A DNA stretch of 64,000 nucleotides, taken from an uncultured Porphyromonas sp. (GTDB taxonomy: Bacteria; Bacteroidota; Bacteroidia; Bacteroidales; Porphyromonadaceae). Location: contig NZ_CALHDW010000006.1 in assembly GCF_938023125.1 (NCBI RefSeq), forward strand, positions 65,901 to 129,900, given 5' to 3'. Under the pieces are notes generated by a model. That model was not told the origin of the DNA. It did no database searches and saw only the letters and a program-made list of their open reading frames with translations. The translations under genes were made by a program, and so were the position numbers. Shown piece after piece: positions 62,921-64,000 of this stretch (within the stretch, counting starts at the first letter, position 1; every line of letters starts with the position of its first letter).

Positions 62921-63391
62921 ATGACGCAATCATTGCCAATCCAAGAGTATTACGCCCCCGAGTTTAGTCACTGCTGGGGGTGTGGGCAGGCGCATCCTTC
63001 GGGGTTGCATCTCCGTAGTTACATGGCTCCCGATGGCGCTTCTGCTACTTGTACCACCACGCCGCCGGATGTTTACACGGGAGGGGTGCCCTCGAATCTG
63101 TATGGAGGGTTTATTGCCATGCTTTTCGATTGTCATGGTACGGCTTCGGCGGCCGGGTTTTATCTGGCAGCGCATCAGATCCCTCTAAGTCGTGAGACCT
63201 TGGATCGCTTTGTTACGGCGCACTTGGAAGTGGATTATCTACGCCCGACTCCGATGAATTGTGTTCTAAAGGTGGTGGCCCGTCCTCTGGAGGTGACAGA
63301 TCGCAAGGCCATTTTGGAGATGGAATTGTGGGCTGGAGAAGAGAAAACAGCAATCGCCAAAATGGTCGCTGTGCGCTTCGTGAAGAAGTAG
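62921..63391 (+). CDS. Hotdog-fold thioesterase, PaaI-like
   Basis: 156 residues. An N-terminal Cys pair HCWGCGQAHPSGLHLR is followed by the hotdog core: YGGFIAMLFDCHGTASAAGF, with the usual G-x-x-x-x-x-x-D helix, then TAHLEVDYLRPTPMN and AILEMELWAGEEKTAIAKM. Probably hydrolyses an acyl-CoA; substrate unknown. Likely co-transcribed with the DUF2807 gene. Confidence 0.88.
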   Translation: MTQSLPIQEYYAPEFSHCWGCGQAHPSGLHLRSYMAPDGASATCTTTPPDVYTGGVPSNLYGGFIAMLFDCHGTASAAGFYLAAHQIPLSRETLDRFVTAHLEVDYLRPTPMNCVLKVVARPLEVTDRKAILEMELWAGEEKTAIAKMVAVRFVKK

Positions 63392-63500
63392 AACCCCTCA
63401 AAATTTGCTCTGTATCTACATCGTGGCAAGAAATTTTCCTCTGTAAGTTGTTGAGATATAGCTGTGTAATGTTTCTTAACATCAGAAGATTAGGGATAAA

Positions 63501-63533
63501 TTTGGTCAGGTCAGAATAAAAGTATTACCTTTG
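63501..63533 (+). promoter_or_regulatory. rRNA operon promoter P1
   Basis: TTTG (63501-63504), 21-base spacer, TACCTTTG (63526-63533): a strong match to the Bacteroidota promoter, ~405 bases upstream of 16S. Confidence 0.65.
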
Positions 63534-63622
63534 CAAACGCAAACGAGGCAAGGGGGCAAGCGAGCTTCCGCTAAATAAGGCTCGGTTGCGATGAGGATGA
63601 AAGAGATTTTTCCTCGAAGTAT

Positions 63623-63654
63623 TGCAGAAGTCAAAATAATTTTTGTACCTTTGC
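63623..63654 (+). promoter_or_regulatory. rRNA operon promoter P2
   Basis: TTG (63623-63625), 21-base spacer, TACCTTTG (63647-63654), downstream of P1. The leader that follows (to 63938) contains a small hairpin gttcg/cgaac at 63661-63675 and no gene. Confidence 0.65.
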
Positions 63655-63938
63655 AGTCACGTTCGCTTCACGAACGGGTTCAGCTCCTACGGGGTTGGAT
63701 TACGGGAGGAGGGGCGAGATAACGAGATCTTTGAGAAGCTTGATATATAACAAATTGTGTAGTGCACGCCACGAATTTCTTGGTAACGAGGAATGCGTGC
63801 GTGGGAACGAATACGAGGTAAGATTGAACGTTTTAAAAGGCGACCCGATCTAAAGAGAACTCTGAATAAGGTGCTACCAATAATAAGGACAAGGACATCC
63901 AAGGAGTCACAAAGAAGGATTATAACAAAACAAAAATA

Positions 63939-64000
<62 letters not shown>

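Overview
The window looks like a chromosomal segment of a Porphyromonas-type member of the Bacteroidota. Evidence: many starts are preceded by the Bacteroidota -7 element TAnnTTTG; several secreted proteins end in tails typical of type IX secretion (T9SS); there is a DPP5-type dipeptidyl peptidase and three lysyl-endopeptidase-like proteases; there are families seen mainly in this phylum (rSAM/lipoprotein pair, DUF4248, HU-like proteins, DUF4476, DUF2807); and a 16S rRNA gene begins at the right edge with a Porphyromonas/Bacteroides-like 5' end. No tRNA gene, insertion sequence or CRISPR array was found.

Layout. 1-6.8 kb (+): rSAM/lipoprotein pair, a TPR protein fused in frame to phosphoglycerate kinase, a GNAT acetyltransferase and a PAP2 phosphatase. 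6.9-8.7 kb (-): a universal stress protein and a small HTH protein. 9-18.3 kb (-): three tandem trypsin-like T9SS proteases, each with its own promoter and terminator. 18.4-22.4 kb (-): tsaD-pncC-PDZ protein-cvfB-like operon. 22.7-28 kb (-): membrane proteins and leuS. 28.1-32.2 kb (-): BspA-like LRR protein translationally coupled to a eukaryotic-like kinase, then marC and tgt. 32.3-34.1 kb (-): metK behind a long structured leader that contains an intrinsic terminator.

34.3-42.2 kb is an AT-richer accessory island (-): a type I restriction-modification system in the order hsdM-rhuM-hsdS-hsdR, preceded by a Bro-N gene and a broken hsdM 3' fragment. hsdS carries two hypervariability signatures: a G9 tract between its two halves, where loss or gain of one base gives an immediate stop, and three 12-bp repeats coding LEAE in the central spacer. 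It is the best candidate here for a switchable epigenetic or defence system.

42.6-49.7 kb (-): two paralogous lipoproteins, a HAD hydrolase, dpp5, an ABC-F protein whose second ATPase site is degenerate, and corA with a long leader. 50-52.2 kb (-): a DUF4248 / small membrane protein / amidase / HU-like cassette of phage-like flavour. 52.7-61 kb: a DUF4476 protein (+), then ppdK, a class A penicillin-binding protein and class III fructose-1,6-bisphosphatase (-). 61.4-63.4 kb (+): GNAT, DUF2807 protein and hotdog thioesterase. 63.5-64 kb: two rRNA promoters, leader and the start of 16S rRNA.

The gene set fits an asaccharolytic, peptide-fermenting anaerobe: secreted Lys-type endopeptidases and DPP5 supply peptides, while PPDK, PGK and FBPase serve gluconeogenic flux. 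All assignments come from reading translations and motifs by eye; no database search was run.
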